From Pseudomonadota bacterium (GTDB taxonomy: Bacteria > Pseudomonadota > Alphaproteobacteria > Rhizobiales > Xanthobacteraceae), in assembly GCA_021779635.1 (NCBI GenBank), contig JAJYAH010000365.1:1-6971 (forward strand): a stretch of 6,971 nt of DNA. Direction: 5' to 3'. Both the position numbers and the translations under genes were made by a program. Shown here one piece after another: positions 6,419 to 6,971 of the stretch. Positions within the stretch are counted from its first letter, which is position 1; each line of letters opens with the position of its first letter. The notes beneath the pieces were generated by a model. It was given only the letters and a program-made list of their open reading frames with translations. It was not told the DNA's origin and made no database searches.

Positions 6419-6424
6419 TATAAA
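6419..6424 (+). promoter_or_regulatory. -10-like element of the last gene's promoter
   Basis: TATAAA lies in a short AT-rich run (TTATATAAAT) that stands out from the GC-rich surroundings. No -35 consensus is present upstream, as expected where an activator bound near -41.5 replaces it. The spacing to the FixK-like box supports the assignment. Confidence 0.55.
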
Positions 6425-6460
6425 TCTTTCCCAGCGAGCCTCAGCTCAGGCATAAGAATT

Positions 6461-6971
6461 ATGAAGAGCCGATTGCTTGGACGCGAAGTCCTGCCGTTTC
6501 TTGCTGCCTTTATTGCGTTGGCCGCTGCCGCACTCCTGCTCGATGCCTTCCTGCATTTGCTGGGCGCCGTGTGGGTCGGCCGTTACCTCGGTATTCCAGG
6601 CATCCTGCTGGTCATCGCGTCTTTCGGATACTCCCTGCGCAAGCGCCAATTGATCAAGATCAGTAAACCGCTCGTCCTGTTGCGCGTGCACGAGCGCATG
6701 GCTTGGTTCGGATCCCTTCTGATTCTGATCCATGCTGGCGTCCACCTCACAGCGGTCCTGGCGTGGCTTGCCACCATAGCGATGCTCGTCAATGTCGGAA
6801 GTGGCCTGACAGGCAAGTTCCTGCTGCAGCGGGGGCGCAAGCAACTTGAGGAATCCAGGCAAGACTTCCGTGAGCAGGGCTTGTCAGCAGCCGAGATCGA
6901 CGATCTCATGTACTGGGACACTCTGACCTACACAGCGATCACAAACTGGCGCGTGGTTCACCGTCCGATCG
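6461..6971 (+). CDS. Partial membrane protein, possible b-type haem protein
   Basis: From ATG 6461 the frame stays open for 170 codons to the window edge, so the gene is incomplete. I do not recognise the family with certainty. The protein has hydrophobic segments at about residues 10-34, 43-57, 83-98 and 99-116. A charged, probably cytoplasmic stretch follows (about 119-150, with RGRKQLEESRQDFREQG and LSAAEIDDLMYWD), then TNWRVVHRPI at the edge. Histidines sit in or near membrane segments at 32, 77 (RVHERMAW), 91 and 95 (LIHAGVH), and 167 (VVHRP). Such a set is typical of membrane b-type cytochromes and ferric-reductase-like proteins, so a redox role in the membrane is plausible but inferred. 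The opposite-strand frame at 6446-6862 is a shadow. The ATG is about 30 bases after the predicted start of transcription from a FixK-like promoter; the ribosome site is weak. Coding reality is supported by length, promoter position and sensible topology. Confidence 0.7.
   Translation, partial: MKSRLLGREVLPFLAAFIALAAAALLLDAFLHLLGAVWVGRYLGIPGILLVIASFGYSLRKRQLIKISKPLVLLRVHERMAWFGSLLILIHAGVHLTAVLAWLATIAMLVNVGSGLTGKFLLQRGRKQLEESRQDFREQGLSAAEIDDLMYWDTLTYTAITNWRVVHRPI

Noticed and set aside
6446..6862. Minus-strand open frames opposite the last gene (also 6583-6921).
   Set aside because: The plus strand gives a plausible membrane protein placed correctly behind a promoter; the minus frames show only shadow composition.

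Overview
The window looks like chromosomal DNA of a high-GC alphaproteobacterium, most probably of the Bradyrhizobium/Rhodopseudomonas/Afipia group. The evidence is the family resemblance of the proteins, the strong GC bias at third codon positions, and two sites that match the FixK/FNR consensus TTG(A/C)-N6-(T/G)CAA. The genus is an inference.

Left part (1-1840) is a damaged, rearranged stretch. It opens with the 3' end of a cyclopropane-fatty-acyl-phospholipid synthase gene (cfa). Five bases after its stop comes the C-terminal half of an aromatic-acid-type MFS transporter. That fragment has lost its N-terminal half and also carries a one-base deletion, so it is a pseudogene. A strong 16-bp hairpin follows, then a frameshifted remnant of an ISL3-type transposase, then about 360 bp with no recognisable gene but with short inverted repeats.

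Middle part (1839-6124) holds a divergent pair of transcription units. Leftward is a tandem universal stress protein cut off early in its second domain; the cut lies beside a 13-bp inverted repeat. Rightward is a tight three-gene run: an APC-family amino acid permease, an AI-2E (PerM) family membrane protein, and an MgtC/DUF4010 membrane protein. The gaps are 8 bp and a 4-bp ATGA overlap, so the three are very likely one operon. A FixK/FNR-like box sits between the divergent units, 22-24 bp upstream of a -10-like sequence for the permease operon.

Right part (6125-6971) is a non-coding stretch ending in a second FixK/FNR-like box with nearly the same spacing to a TATAAA -10. Behind it is the start of a membrane protein with several histidines suited to haem ligation, which runs off the window. 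The common theme is inferred to be a low-oxygen (FixK-type) regulon: a stress protein, a three-transporter operon and a possible b-type haem membrane protein, next to a region eroded by insertion sequences and deletions. I found no CRISPR array, tRNA, rRNA or complete mobile element.
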